Positions 18,131-29,112 are shown, numbered from the stretch's first letter. The stretch is 64,000 nt of DNA from DASZHJ01 sp035604335 (GCA_035604335.1 DATNIT010000221.1:15998-79997); one strand, 5' to 3'. A program made the numbers and translations. The notes: generated from the sequence alone by a model not told the origin.

Positions 18131-18619
18131 TCATCGAACCGCCAGGACCTCCGCCGCGGGCGACTGTCGGATGACCAGCGTCCCCGCGAGAATGTCATGC
18201 AGCGTGCGCCGGCGCTGATTGAACAGCGCGACCAGGAGCACGAGCGACCAGGTCGGATAAACCGTGACATAGAACAGAACGGTTTGGACGAACGCCTGCA
18301 GGTAGCTGGGACGCTCGCCTGTCCAGCTGCGGACCTCAATGCCGGTGAGCCGCATTCCCGGCGTCGCCGAGCGCGGTCCGCCGATCGAGAGCGTGTGATA
18401 GAGCAGAGGGATCGCCGCCAAAACGAGCAGGAGCGGAGACAGCAGCCCTAGGCTCGCGATGGTCAGGACCCAAAGCACGAGCCAAGCAAGCGCGGCCAGC
18501 ATCGCGATGCAGAAGAGATCGACCCAATAGGCGAGCACGCGTCGCGCCAGGATGCCCCGGTAGTATTCCGGCGCGGCGAAGGGTTCCGGCGGGTCGCCGG
18601 TCCAGGAGAGGTCCTGCAT
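18131..18619 (-). CDS. RDD-family membrane protein
   Basis: A 162-residue protein with three hydrophobic segments (about residues 32-52, 56-76 and 112-132). The RDD features are visible as an Arg-Arg pair before the first helix (LARRVLAYWVDLFC), an Asp inside it, and the closing motif RRTLHDILAGTLVI. RDD proteins are small inner-membrane proteins; some act as Na+/H+ antiporters, but most have no known role. It is on the same strand as bpt, 74 bases apart, and probably shares its transcript. Confidence 0.88.
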   Translation of the reverse strand: MQDLSWTGDPPEPFAAPEYYRGILARRVLAYWVDLFCIAMLAALAWLVLWVLTIASLGLLSPLLLVLAAIPLLYHTLSIGGPRSATPGMRLTGIEVRSWTGERPSYLQAFVQTVLFYVTVYPTWSLVLLVALFNQRRRTLHDILAGTLVIRQSPAAEVLAVR

Positions 18620-18685
18620 CTCGTTGTCGACTGTTGCCCGCTCACCGCCGTCGCTCGCCGGAGGGCCGAAAGTATCGGCGAAGGT

Positions 18686-19738
18686 TCAGGGTCCGGCAAG
18701 CGACGTGGGAGTGCGGGGCTCGCTGGCTGCCGCGGTCACGATCCTGGCCTCGCGCAGCAGGACGATGCTGATGCGGCGATTGCTGGGCGCACGAGGGTCG
18801 GCGGGGACCAGGAGATCCCGGTCGGCGAGCCCCACGACCTTTTCGATGCGGTCGGCCGGGACGCCGTCGGTTACGAGCTCGCGCCGACTCGCATTGGCCC
18901 GGTCCGCGGAGAGCTCCCAGTTGGTGTAGTAGCGGCCGAAGGCATAAGGCGCGGCGTCGGTGTGGCCGGTGATGGAGACCTTGTTGGGCAGCTTCTGCAC
19001 GACAAGCGCCACCAGCGCCATCAGCTTCTGTGCGTTGTCCGCCATTTGCGCCGAGCCCAACGGAAACATCGAGCGCTTCTCCTGATCGATGATCTGGATG
19101 CGCAGACCCTCGGGCGTGCGGTCGATGAGCAAGTTGTCCGCGAGGTTCTTGAGTTCGGGCACATCCTGGATGGCCTGGCGCAGCGCGAACTCGGCGGCGG
19201 CGAACTGCTTCTCTTCGCGCTCCTCGACGCGCTTCTGCAACTCCATCTCGGTCATCTGCTCGACCGGCTTCTTGGCATTGGCGGTGGCGCCGCCGGTCTG
19301 GTCGGTGGGCGTGGTACCGCCGGTCTCTTTGGCGGCCGTGGTGCCGGCGACCTTGTCTCCGACGTCGCCCTGGCCCGATGATCCCGCGAGGTTGCCCTCG
19401 TCGCCTTCGTCGGGCTGGCGGAGCGCCGCTACCGCCAGCTGGAAGCCCGGCGGCGATGCCGTCACGTCCTGCGCGCCCTGTTGGCCCATGGTGAGGCCGC
19501 CCAGCACGCCTCCCGCTCCGCTCTGCGACTTGGACGCGATGGTCGGCTCGAAATAATCGGCGATGCCGCGCTTCTGAATATCGGTGGTGACGTTGAGGAG
19601 CCAGAGCAGCAGGAAGAACGACATCATCGCGGTCACGAAATCGGCGTAGGCGACTTTCCAGGCGCCGCCATGATGAGCCTCGCCCCTGGATTTCTTGACC
19701 TTCTTGATGATGAGCGGGACGTTGCTGCCCTTGGCCAT
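18686..19738 (-). CDS. motB: Flagellar motor stator protein MotB
   Basis: The 350-residue protein has a short basic cytoplasmic tail, one transmembrane helix (about residues 30-50, YADFVTAMMSFFLLLWLLN) holding the proton-binding aspartate D33, and a long periplasmic part. The latter ends in an OmpA-like peptidoglycan-binding domain (about 200-330, with ITGHTDAAPYAFGRYYTNWELSADRANASRREL). It anchors the stator to the cell wall and couples ion flow to flagellar rotation. A Gly/Thr-rich linker at about 100-165 is long and low in complexity. The gene follows motA by 12 bases in the order motA-motB. Confidence 0.95.
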   Translation of the reverse strand: MAKGSNVPLIIKKVKKSRGEAHHGGAWKVAYADFVTAMMSFFLLLWLLNVTTDIQKRGIADYFEPTIASKSQSGAGGVLGGLTMGQQGAQDVTASPPGFQLAVAALRQPDEGDEGNLAGSSGQGDVGDKVAGTTAAKETGGTTPTDQTGGATANAKKPVEQMTEMELQKRVEEREEKQFAAAEFALRQAIQDVPELKNLADNLLIDRTPEGLRIQIIDQEKRSMFPLGSAQMADNAQKLMALVALVVQKLPNKVSITGHTDAAPYAFGRYYTNWELSADRANASRRELVTDGVPADRIEKVVGLADRDLLVPADPRAPSNRRISIVLLREARIVTAAASEPRTPTSLAGP

Positions 19739-19750
19739 GATGCGCCCGCC

Positions 19751-20617
19751 CTAGGCCGCCACCGATGGCAGATTGTCGACGGCTTCCTCGACCTCGTAGA
19801 AGGTCGGCCGCACATCGGAGTTGAGCGCCTTGCGTGCGAATTCGACGGCGACCGACGGCGCGTAGCCCTGCATGTACGCGAGGATCGCCGACTTGATGCA
19901 GAGATAATAGCGGGTCTCCGCTTCCGCCCGGCCCTTCACCGCCGAGGCGATCGGCCCCACGAAGCCGTAAGACAGCAGCACGCCCAGGAAAGTGCCGACC
20001 AGCGCGCCGGCGATCAGTCGGCCGAGCACTGCGGGCGGCTCGGTGATCGAGCCCATGGTGTGGATCACGCCGAGCACGGCGGCGACGATGCCGAGTGCCG
20101 GCAATGCGTCGGAGGTCAGCGTAATCGCGTGCGAGACCGCCTCGTGCTCGCCATGGTGCGTCTCGATCTCCTCGTCCATCAGCGTCTCCATCTCGTGATG
20201 GTTGTCGGTACCGAGGGTGAGGAGGCGCAGGTAGTCGCACAGGAATATGAGCGCATGCCGGTTGGAGTAGAACAGCGGGAAGCGCTGGAAGAGTGTGCTC
20301 TCGTCAGGCTTCTCCACGTGCTGCTCGAGCGCGAGCGCGCCCTTGGTCTTGGCGAGCTTGAAAACGGAATAGAGCAGGCTCAGGAGCTCGAGGTAGGCGC
20401 CCTTGTCGTATTTCTCGCCTTTGAGCAGACCCAGCACGGCGCCGCCGGCGGCCTTGAGCACGGGGAGGCGGTTCGAGGTCACGAACGCACCCAGCGCTGC
20501 GCCAGCGATGATCATGAACTCGAATGGCTGGAATAGGACGTGCAGTTCTCCGCCGTTCAGCAGAAACCCGCCGAACACGCTCACCAGGACGATGGCTGAT
20601 CCGAGTAACAGAAACAT
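19751..20617 (-). CDS. motA: Flagellar motor stator protein MotA
   Basis: The 288-residue protein has four hydrophobic segments: residues 1-20 (MFLLLGSAIVLVSVFGGFLL), about 30-48, and a pair at about 170-215 (ALPALGIVAAVLGVIHTMG and LIAGALVGTFLGVLLSYGFV). A charged cytoplasmic loop between helices 2 and 3 would contact FliG. It forms the ion channel with MotB. The ATG at 20617 places the first helix at the N-terminus, as in the family; longer in-frame starts would add an arginine-rich extension. With motB it forms a two-gene unit, so the organism is probably motile. Confidence 0.95.
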   Translation of the reverse strand: MFLLLGSAIVLVSVFGGFLLNGGELHVLFQPFEFMIIAGAALGAFVTSNRLPVLKAAGGAVLGLLKGEKYDKGAYLELLSLLYSVFKLAKTKGALALEQHVEKPDESTLFQRFPLFYSNRHALIFLCDYLRLLTLGTDNHHEMETLMDEEIETHHGEHEAVSHAITLTSDALPALGIVAAVLGVIHTMGSITEPPAVLGRLIAGALVGTFLGVLLSYGFVGPIASAVKGRAEAETRYYLCIKSAILAYMQGYAPSVAVEFARKALNSDVRPTFYEVEEAVDNLPSVAA

Positions 20618-20776
20618 GGGTCTAGACGCGGCGCAGGTGGGGCGATCGGCCCACCCTGTGCGATTTGCGTTAAGAACCCGTTTAGCTGCACCCGCGGGAC
20701 GCTGGGACACCCTGCCGCGCGCCATAAATTCCCAATTCCGAGAATGCGATGGCGAAGCGTTAATCATGTGTCTCGG

Positions 20777-21595
20777 CTACAAAATCGGGCCCGGGCTGCC
20801 CAGCGCGTGCTCCGTGAGGCCGCGGGTGATCAGCTCATAGGCCTCTTCCACCGAGTCCGTGCGATGGAAGAGGTTGACGTCCTCGGGACTGATGGTGCCG
20901 TAGCGCGCCAGCGCGTCGAAATTCACCACCTCATCCCAGAACTTGGCGCCGAAGAGCACCAGCGGCATGCGTTTGCGCATCTTGCGCGTCTGCACCAGGG
21001 TCAAGATCTCGAAGAGCTCGTCGAGAGTGCCGTATCCCCCAGGGAAAAGCACGACGGCCTTTGCCAGGTAGACGAACCAGAACTTGCGCATGAAGAAATA
21101 ATGGAAGTGGACGTGGAGCTCGCGGCTGACGAAGGGATTATCGAACTCCTCGTTCGGGATCGAGATGGTGAGGCCGACGTTCAGGCCCTTGGCCTCGGAG
21201 GCACCGCGGTTGGCGGCTTCCATGATGCCCGGGCCGCCGCCGGTGCATACGACGAAGCGGCGGCCGGATTCGCCGAGCTTCTTGGACCAGTCGGTCAAGC
21301 GATGGGCGAGCTCGCGGGCCGCCTCGTAATAGGCCGAAAGCTCGAGCGCGTTGCGCGCGCCCGCGAGGTCGCCACCGCTGCGCTCGGCCTCCGCCAACGC
21401 CGCTTGCGCGGCCTCACGAGACTTCAGCCGCGCGGAGCCCATGAAGACGATGGTGTCCTGCACCTGATGGCGCTGAAACCGAGAGAGCGGCTCCAGGTAT
21501 TCCGACAGAATGCGCAGGGCGCGCGCGTCCTTGCTCTCGAGGAAGCGCTGGTTGTGGTAGGCCTTGGGCTGCCGATGGTGAGGCGGCTCTGCCAT
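20777..21595 (-). CDS. LOG-family (TIGR00730) nucleotide monophosphate hydrolase-like protein
   Basis: This 272-residue cytoplasmic protein has the Rossmann-like LOG signature: GGGPGIMEAANRGA in the middle and PGGYGTLDELFEI near residue 190. LOG proteins are phosphoribohydrolases of nucleoside 5-prime-monophosphates (cytokinin-activating in plants); the bacterial role is usually nucleotide turnover. Residues 1-110 are a helical extension longer than in the short LOG proteins. The gene lies upstream of motA on the same strand, separated by 159 bases, so it is probably transcribed independently. Confidence 0.88.
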   Translation of the reverse strand: MAEPPHHRQPKAYHNQRFLESKDARALRILSEYLEPLSRFQRHQVQDTIVFMGSARLKSREAAQAALAEAERSGGDLAGARNALELSAYYEAARELAHRLTDWSKKLGESGRRFVVCTGGGPGIMEAANRGASEAKGLNVGLTISIPNEEFDNPFVSRELHVHFHYFFMRKFWFVYLAKAVVLFPGGYGTLDELFEILTLVQTRKMRKRMPLVLFGAKFWDEVVNFDALARYGTISPEDVNLFHRTDSVEEAYELITRGLTEHALGSPGPIL

Positions 21596-21696
21596 GGCGG
21601 GCTTCCCTCTATGCTGTAGCGGCGGTTCCGCTCAGTGACGCATGCCTCGCCGTCCGAAGTCAAAGTCGCGCGCGCGGCCGGTCGCGCGGCGCGCTC

Positions 21697-24045
21697 TCAC
21701 GGCGGCGACAGCGTCTCGACCGCGATCGGGTTTCTTGTGTCGATCATCAGCATGTAGCCATCGCGCCAGGGGCGGACGAGGTCGACGTAGTGCTCCGAGA
21801 GCGGGTTGCCAGCCTCGCCGGGCACGATCATGAAGCGCGTCTGATCGGGGTCGGCCATGTCGACCACCATGCGCAAGCCCGGTGCCAGCGTGTCTTGGTA
21901 GGGTCGGGTCGGACTGCGCACGGCGAAGCCGCCGCGGTTGATCGTGTCCAGCCCTCCGTCGGCGGGGATCGACGTGTCGAGGTAGCGACCGAGCACCGGC
22001 ACCGCAGCGAACAGCCGGGTGGCGAATTCCGCCGGATGCGCGCGGCCCCAGCGCCACTCGTCCATGTCGGGGCCGTAGGCGGCGCTGAGATCGCCGAGCG
22101 CGAGCAGGAGCGCGGCCGAGAGCTGCTCCTTGCAGGTTTTCGGCACGGTCAGGATGCGGTCGTCGCACCAGTCCTGGTGGTCCGTCAGGATGCCCGCGAT
22201 CGCGTCCGGGTGGAGCGACCAATAGTCGTCGAAGGCGGTACCGAGTCGGTTCGCGAACACGATGCGGTTGAAGTCGCGCAGCCACGCCGTGAAGATCAGC
22301 GGCTCGACCTTGTCCTTGTCCATCCGCCGGTCCCAGCCCTTCAGCCGCTCGATTGCCGCCTGGGCCTGCGGCGTGGTGGCCGTCGTGGTCAGCATCAGCG
22401 GCAGCAGCCGCTCGGCCATCGGCGAGTAGATATCGCGTTGAATGGCGGCCATGCTGTCGAGGGACTGCTGCGGCCGTTGATCGATCAGCGCCGCGATGCG
22501 CTGCGCTCGGAACGGCTCATCCCAATCCCGGCCGAGAAAATAGGGAAAATTGTCGGGCACCGGCTTGTTGTTGGCGGTCACGATCCGGCCAGCGGGCGGA
22601 TCGAGCACGCGAGGCATCGCGTCGGACGGGACCCAGCCCGTCCAGTCGAACTCGCCGGTCCAGCCGGGCGAGGGTAGCCACCCGTCGCCGCTCACCCGCG
22701 TCGGAACCCGCGCCGGAGACGTGAAGCCGATGTGGCCATCGACGTCGGCGTAGATCACGTTCTGCTCCGGCGCGCCGAAATTGGCGAGCGCGCGCTGAAA
22801 GCTCTCCCAGTCGACAGCGCGGTTCATTTCCCAGAGCGCCTGCGGCGTCCGGTCGCCGTCCATGAGGTAACTCGCCTGCAGCGCCAGCGCGAAGCCGGGC
22901 TGCGTCGCCTGCTGCGCAGCGCCCGCGAGGTCGGAGATCACCGGTCCGTGCCGCGTCTCTCGGACCGTGAGCTGGACCGGCGGCGCGTCCTTCACGATGA
23001 TGGTCTCGGTGCGCGTCTTGAACGGCTGAGCTCCATCGGGCGTCAGGTATTTGCTGGGGTCGTCCGGATCCAGCTTCTCCACGAAGAGGTCCGAGACATC
23101 GCTCCCGGTGTTCGTGAGCCCCCAGGCGATGCGCTCGTTGTGGCCGACGAGGACGATTGGCGCGCCCGGCATGGTGCCGCCCTCGAGCTTGTGCGCGGGT
23201 GTCGCGATATGGACGAGGTACCAGACGCCGGGGATCTCGAGGCCGAGATGCGGATCGTTGGCGAGGATCGGCTTGCCGGAGGCCGAGCGGTTGCCCGCGA
23301 CCACCCAGTTGTTGGACGCCCGAACCGGCTCCTCGAGCACAGGCATGAGGTCCAGCAGCGCATCGAGCGGCAAGCTGCGGTAGATCGGAGCCATCGCGCC
23401 GAGGATGACCGGGCCCTCCTTGGGATAGCCGGGATAGAGGATCGGCATTTCCTCCGGCTTCACGTGCTCGAGTATCTTGGCGCGCACGAGCTCGCCGCGA
23501 TAATTCCCGGCGAGCTGCCACGCCATCAACTTGCCCCAGATCAGCGTATCGGCGGCCCGCCAAGGCTCCGGTCGCGCCCGCAATAGGTAATATTCCGGCG
23601 GCAGCGCCCACCGTCGGTCCACGATGTAGGCGTTGACCCCTGCCGCATAGGCTCGGAGCGCCGCCTGCACCGGCTCGGGAAGATCGCCGAGCTGACGCTC
23701 GGCGGCGCGTGCCAGCCCCAGGGTGCGCATCGTCCGGTCGGTATCAAGCACCCGCGCGCCGAACCATTCGGCAAGCCGCCCGGAGCCATAGCGACGCTGT
23801 GCGTCCATCTGGAAGAGACGGTCCTCGGCATGGACGTAACCGAGCGCGAAGGCGGCATCGAGGTCGTTGGTGGCGACGATGGTGGGCACGCCGATGGCAT
23901 CGCGCGCGATCCGCACCGGTGCGGTGATGCCCTGCACGATCCGCGAGCGCCCGAGCGTGGGCAGCCCGGAATGCAGCCAGAGCAACCCCGACAGCGCCAC
24001 GATGACGGGCGAAAGCAGGAGGACGATGAGAATGCGCCGGCCCAT
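21697..24045 (-). CDS. Penicillin acylase family protein (Ntn hydrolase)
   Basis: This 782-residue precursor starts with a hydrophobic export or anchor segment (MGRRILIVLLLSPVIVALSGLLWL is visible at residues 1-24). The A-chain features GYVHAEDRLFQMD and DLDAAFALGY follow. The autocatalytic nucleophile is S244 in RASNNWVVAG, which would become the N-terminus of the beta chain after removal of a spacer. GHNERIAWGLTNTG and the later NRGGFAVRSP region complete the family pattern. Members cleave amide bonds of penicillins, N-acyl-homoserine lactones or other acylated amines in the periplasm. The substrate is not clear here. The ATG at 24045 was selected because it precedes the signal segment. Confidence 0.9.
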   Translation of the reverse strand: MGRRILIVLLLSPVIVALSGLLWLHSGLPTLGRSRIVQGITAPVRIARDAIGVPTIVATNDLDAAFALGYVHAEDRLFQMDAQRRYGSGRLAEWFGARVLDTDRTMRTLGLARAAERQLGDLPEPVQAALRAYAAGVNAYIVDRRWALPPEYYLLRARPEPWRAADTLIWGKLMAWQLAGNYRGELVRAKILEHVKPEEMPILYPGYPKEGPVILGAMAPIYRSLPLDALLDLMPVLEEPVRASNNWVVAGNRSASGKPILANDPHLGLEIPGVWYLVHIATPAHKLEGGTMPGAPIVLVGHNERIAWGLTNTGSDVSDLFVEKLDPDDPSKYLTPDGAQPFKTRTETIIVKDAPPVQLTVRETRHGPVISDLAGAAQQATQPGFALALQASYLMDGDRTPQALWEMNRAVDWESFQRALANFGAPEQNVIYADVDGHIGFTSPARVPTRVSGDGWLPSPGWTGEFDWTGWVPSDAMPRVLDPPAGRIVTANNKPVPDNFPYFLGRDWDEPFRAQRIAALIDQRPQQSLDSMAAIQRDIYSPMAERLLPLMLTTTATTPQAQAAIERLKGWDRRMDKDKVEPLIFTAWLRDFNRIVFANRLGTAFDDYWSLHPDAIAGILTDHQDWCDDRILTVPKTCKEQLSAALLLALGDLSAAYGPDMDEWRWGRAHPAEFATRLFAAVPVLGRYLDTSIPADGGLDTINRGGFAVRSPTRPYQDTLAPGLRMVVDMADPDQTRFMIVPGEAGNPLSEHYVDLVRPWRDGYMLMIDTRNPIAVETLSPP

Positions 24046-24074
24046 GCCGGTGCCGACCCGTCGGCTGCCTGCGA

Positions 24075-25574
<1,500 letters not shown>

Positions 25575-25750
25575 GGACGCAGCCTCCCGTCGGGCGGACT
25601 AGAGATGGATGGAGCTCGGAGGGCCTAAGGCCTCGGGCGAATAGGCCTTTTATACACGTCCCCGAGGCGCCCGCCAGCCCCCTCGGGCCGGCTCAAACTG
25701 CCGCAGGATCGTGGGTCCGGGTCGAGCCCCGACCGGCGTCGCAGTCGGTG

Positions 25751-26902
25751 CTACAAGCCGAGTTCGCGCAAGAGTTTCGCGCGGTCGGCGTCGAGGGCGG
25801 GGGCGGGGGAGCGCGTGGGCGGGTCGGTGAACGCGGAGAGCTTCAGCGGATTGCCCGCGAGCTTGAGGGTGCCGGCCTTGGGGTCCTCGACCGTGATCAG
25901 CATGTTGCGCGCCTCGACTTGCGGATGCGCAAGCGCGCGGTCGACGGTGTTGATGGGGCCGCACGGCACGCCGCCTTTGCCGATGATGTCGATCCAATCT
26001 TCCGCCGGCTTCTTCTCGAGCTCTCGCTCGATCTCGGATTTGAGCACTGCTTGGTTGCGGTTGCGGAGATCATTGGTCCGGTAGTCCGGATGCGCCGCGA
26101 GGTCGGGCCGCCCGATCGCGGCGCAAAGCTTCTGATAGAGGCCGTCGTTGCCGGCGGCGATGATGATGCTCCCGCGCGCGGTCGCGAAGGCTTCGAAGGG
26201 CGTGATCGAAGGATGGCGCGCGCCCAGCGGCCCCGGTACCTCGCCCGTCACGGTGTAGCGCATGATCGCGTTCTCCAGCAGCGCCAGCTGGCAGTCGAAC
26301 ATCGCGATATCGACCTTGGTCGCTTCGCCGGTCCTCTCGCGATGAAGCAGCGCGGCGTTGACCGCGACCGCCGTATAGAGCCCGGCGCCGATGTCGCCGA
26401 TGGACATGCCGATGCGCACCGGCGGTTGGCCCGGATGTCCGGTGATGCTCATGATGCCGCCCAAGCCCTGCACCACCATGTCGTAGGCGGGCTCCTTGGA
26501 TGACGGGCCGGTGTGGCCGAAACCGGAGGCGGCGGCATAAATGAGCTTGGGGTAGCGTGCGTGCAGACTCGCCCAGCCATAGCCCAGCTTCTCCATAGTG
26601 CCCGGACGGAAGTTCTCGACGATCACGTCCGCGCGCTCGAGCAGCCGCTCGAAGATGCGCCGGTCGGTCTCGGACTTGAGATCGAGCGCGATCGATTCCT
26701 TGCCGCGGTTGACCGAGGAAAAATAGGTGGAGACGCCGTTCTTGAACGGTCCGTATTCACGGGCATCGTCGCCCTTGACCGGCGGCTCCACCTTGATCAC
26801 GCGAGCTCCCAGCTCCGCCATCAGGAAGGTGCAATAGGGTCCCGCGAGAATGCGCGAGAGATCGACGACGGTGATGCCGGAAAGCGGGCCGGACGCGGGC
26901 AT
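25751..26902 (-). CDS. CaiB/BaiF family class III CoA-transferase
   Basis: This 383-residue protein has the class III CoA-transferase pattern: GITVVDLSRILAGPYC at the N-terminus, GARVIKVEPP, NFRPGTMEKLG and the catalytic aspartate D141 in PAYDMVVQGLGG, which forms the acyl-aspartyl intermediate. Such enzymes move CoA between organic acids, for example succinyl-CoA to a dicarboxylate or hydroxy acid. The ATG at 26902 aligns with the family start; an in-frame upstream start would add six residues. Together with the aldehyde dehydrogenase downstream it suggests acid activation for catabolism, but no complete pathway is visible. Confidence 0.9.
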   Translation of the reverse strand: MPASGPLSGITVVDLSRILAGPYCTFLMAELGARVIKVEPPVKGDDAREYGPFKNGVSTYFSSVNRGKESIALDLKSETDRRIFERLLERADVIVENFRPGTMEKLGYGWASLHARYPKLIYAAASGFGHTGPSSKEPAYDMVVQGLGGIMSITGHPGQPPVRIGMSIGDIGAGLYTAVAVNAALLHRERTGEATKVDIAMFDCQLALLENAIMRYTVTGEVPGPLGARHPSITPFEAFATARGSIIIAAGNDGLYQKLCAAIGRPDLAAHPDYRTNDLRNRNQAVLKSEIERELEKKPAEDWIDIIGKGGVPCGPINTVDRALAHPQVEARNMLITVEDPKAGTLKLAGNPLKLSAFTDPPTRSPAPALDADRAKLLRELGL

Positions 26903-27020
26903 GGGACTACCTTGACGCAAGGAAATGCCGAGGGTTCGGCGCCATTCCTAGCGCAGGCGTCGGGGGAGGAGCAATCCGGCTGACATGGTTTATGCGGTAG
27001 GCACGATCGGCGTTTCCCGA

Positions 27021-27506
27021 TCAGTCATCGTCGAACAGACCCCACAGGATGCCGCGTCGGCCGTTGTGGCAGGCGCCGCAATTGGCGGCGGTCTTCACCC
27101 TGGGGTCGCTGAATCGCCGTTGCGGGATCTCGCTGTGGCGGCGGCGCCAGTAGGGTGTGTCGGTGATCCGGAGCGGCGTGGCCGACGAGCTCAGCCCCTG
27201 CATGAATCGCTCGCCCTCACGGCCACCCGCGAGCCCGTCGCCGGCGTGTGTCGTCAAATAGCCGGTGACGGCTGCCCGGTCCTGATCGCTCAGGCTCGCA
27301 TCCTCGCCGAAATGGTGGGACAGGTCCGACAGCAGCTTCTGCCAGGACCTCGCCGGCAGCATCTGCGCGGGATAGGGGATGTGGCACGCGCCGCATTGCT
27401 CCGCGGTGGTCTTCTCGGCGGGGGTGGGCAGGACTCGCGCCGCGTGCGCGGCGAGCGACGTTGCGCACAGGAGAATGAGAAGGGAACAGAGGCTCGATGC
27501 TTTCAT
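27021..27506 (-). CDS. Diheme cytochrome c (DHC), partner of SHP
   Basis: This 161-residue periplasmic protein has a signal peptide (MKASSLCSLLILLCATSLAAHA) and two haem c motifs, CGACH near residues 37-41 and CGACH near the C-terminus. The intervening HFGEDASLSDQDRAAVTGYL and SWQKLLSDL match the dihaem cytochrome c family known beside sphaeroides heme protein, where it passes electrons to SHP. The start at 27506 has a good GGAG site and gives a clean signal peptide. An ATG at 27536 overlaps the SHP stop by 4 bases and is the alternative. It is the last gene of the SHP operon and a paralogue of the C-terminal domain of the b561 fusion two genes upstream. Confidence 0.88.
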   Translation of the reverse strand: MKASSLCSLLILLCATSLAAHAARVLPTPAEKTTAEQCGACHIPYPAQMLPARSWQKLLSDLSHHFGEDASLSDQDRAAVTGYLTTHAGDGLAGGREGERFMQGLSSSATPLRITDTPYWRRRHSEIPQRRFSDPRVKTAANCGACHNGRRGILWGLFDDD

Positions 27507-27532
27507 CAGCGGGCTCCACGGGGACAAGATCG

Positions 27533-27946
27533 TCATTGCGTCGCCAGATAGGTGATGACGTCGCCCTTCTCGACCGGCGTGCATTCGCGCCCGAGGACGG
27601 TCTTGCAATTACGCGTGAACCACTGCTCGACCTTCTCGGGATCGGTGAACCGCTCCGGGTTGCTGGAGACTGCCATGGGCTGGATCGACTTGCCCGCGCG
27701 GGTCTGGCCGACGGCATGGGGATCCTGCGTATGGCAGGCGGTGCAGGACCTCGTGTCGGGATTGCCGCCGGTATGGGTCGATGTCCAGAAGCTGCGGCCT
27801 CGATCCGCCGAGAAGCCCGCGAAGGAGGCGGTCGTTTGCCTTGCCTGCGTCGCCAGCATCGCAAGCACGGAATCTCGGCCAGCCGGCGCGGCCTCGCTCG
27901 TGAGCGCGACACAAAGCAAGGCGGACGCGATTATCCACGGTCTCAT
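27533..27946 (-). CDS. shp: Sphaeroides heme protein (SHP, DUF1924) class cytochrome c
   Basis: This 137-residue secreted protein has a signal peptide (about residues 1-20) and one haem motif, CTACH, at 68-72. The C-terminal part RNCKTVLGRECTPVEKGDVITYL is the hallmark of DUF1924. In SHP from Rhodobacter sphaeroides the sixth haem ligand is an asparagine that leaves on reduction so that oxygen or NO can bind; N113 next to C114 is the likely equivalent, and C114 with C122 could form the family disulfide. The biological role of SHP is not settled. The start overlaps the cytochrome b gene stop by 4 bases, so translation is coupled. Confidence 0.9.
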   Translation of the reverse strand: MRPWIIASALLCVALTSEAAPAGRDSVLAMLATQARQTTASFAGFSADRGRSFWTSTHTGGNPDTRSCTACHTQDPHAVGQTRAGKSIQPMAVSSNPERFTDPEKVEQWFTRNCKTVLGRECTPVEKGDVITYLATQ

Positions 27947-29112
27947 CGGAACACTCCTTGGTCATAGGTGATCGCCTGGTCGGCGAAGCTGCCGGTTTCC
28001 GCGTCGCTGTGACAGGCCGAGCAATGGCTCTTGGACTTGACGCTCTCGGCCGTGAAAGCCGCGGCCGGAAGCCAGTGGTGCTTTCGCTGCCAATGCGGCG
28101 ATGCCGTGATGCGCAGGGGATCGGCCGGAGAGACCGCCGCGATGCGCCGGCCCGCCTCGGTATCCCAAGCCTCCGCGGCATAGGTCGTGAGATAGCGGGT
28201 GATCTCCGCGGCCTCGGCCGGCGGCAACGAGGCGTCTTCGCCGAAATGGTCCTCGAGTTCCGCCATGAGGGTCTGCCAGGAGCTCCGCGGCAGCAGGCTC
28301 GGGTGGAACGGGTCGTGGCAGGCGCCGCAGTCGCTGCGATAGGTGTTGCTCACGGGCATGTCGGGCACGCCGAGCGGCGCCACTCGCTCGCCCGCGCGCG
28401 TGATCGCGACACACGCAACCGCGAACGTGGCCAGGATCAGCGTAGCCGGCAGGAGGTTCGCCTTGCGCGGCGCCAAAAGCGGCGGAGGAAAATGCCAGGA
28501 CTTGCGTCCCGTGACCATCGCGCCGACCAGGGACTCGCGCCCCATCGCGCGATGCAGGATCACCGCCAGCACGTGCAGCGCGATCAGCCCCAAAGTAATG
28601 TTGACGAGCAAGGCGTGGATATCCCGCGCGGTGCTGCCGACCTCATAGCTGACGAACCCCGCGAACGGCCCCTGCTTTTCCTCGCCGGCCTGCACCAGCA
28701 TGCCCGTGATGACCACGCCGAAGAGGGTGGCGAGCAGCACCACGATCATCAGCGCTCCACCGGGATTGTGCCCGAGATAGGGCTGTGCCCGCCGGTGCAG
28801 GAAATCCAGTACGTACCGGGCTGCCACGCGCGGTGTCGCCTTGAGATGCGAGAAGCGGCCGTATTCGCTGCCGAACCAGCCCCAGACCAGGCGAAAGACC
28901 AGGAGGGCAGCGACCATGTAGCCGAAGACGAGATGGGTACCGAGGAAACTCTCGGGCAGGACCCACTGGCTCACGCCCGCGCCGGCGAAGGCGACGACCA
29001 GCGCCCAGTGAAAGACACGGATGCCGAGATCCCACACCCGCACGCCGGCGGACGTATCCCTCGTGCCGATCGCGGTTCGCTCGTGCAGCCGGATGTCTCC
29101 GTCTTCGATCAT
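27943..29112 (-). CDS. Cytochrome b561 fused to a C-terminal diheme cytochrome c (DHC) domain
   Basis: Residues 24-205 of this 389-residue protein form a four-helix cytochrome b561 with candidate b-haem ligands H35, H60, H166 and H180. A further helix at about 221-238 leads to a periplasmic domain with two haem c motifs, CGACH at 262-266 and CSACH at 364-368. That domain has the same HFGEDASL and RYLTTYA patterns as the free DHC encoded downstream. The protein should take electrons from quinol and feed SHP directly through its own c domain. In described SHP clusters cytochrome b and DHC are commonly separate. The gene is first of the structural operon b-SHP-DHC. Confidence 0.9.
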   Translation of the reverse strand: MIEDGDIRLHERTAIGTRDTSAGVRVWDLGIRVFHWALVVAFAGAGVSQWVLPESFLGTHLVFGYMVAALLVFRLVWGWFGSEYGRFSHLKATPRVAARYVLDFLHRRAQPYLGHNPGGALMIVVLLATLFGVVITGMLVQAGEEKQGPFAGFVSYEVGSTARDIHALLVNITLGLIALHVLAVILHRAMGRESLVGAMVTGRKSWHFPPPLLAPRKANLLPATLILATFAVACVAITRAGERVAPLGVPDMPVSNTYRSDCGACHDPFHPSLLPRSSWQTLMAELEDHFGEDASLPPAEAAEITRYLTTYAAEAWDTEAGRRIAAVSPADPLRITASPHWQRKHHWLPAAAFTAESVKSKSHCSACHSDAETGSFADQAITYDQGVFR

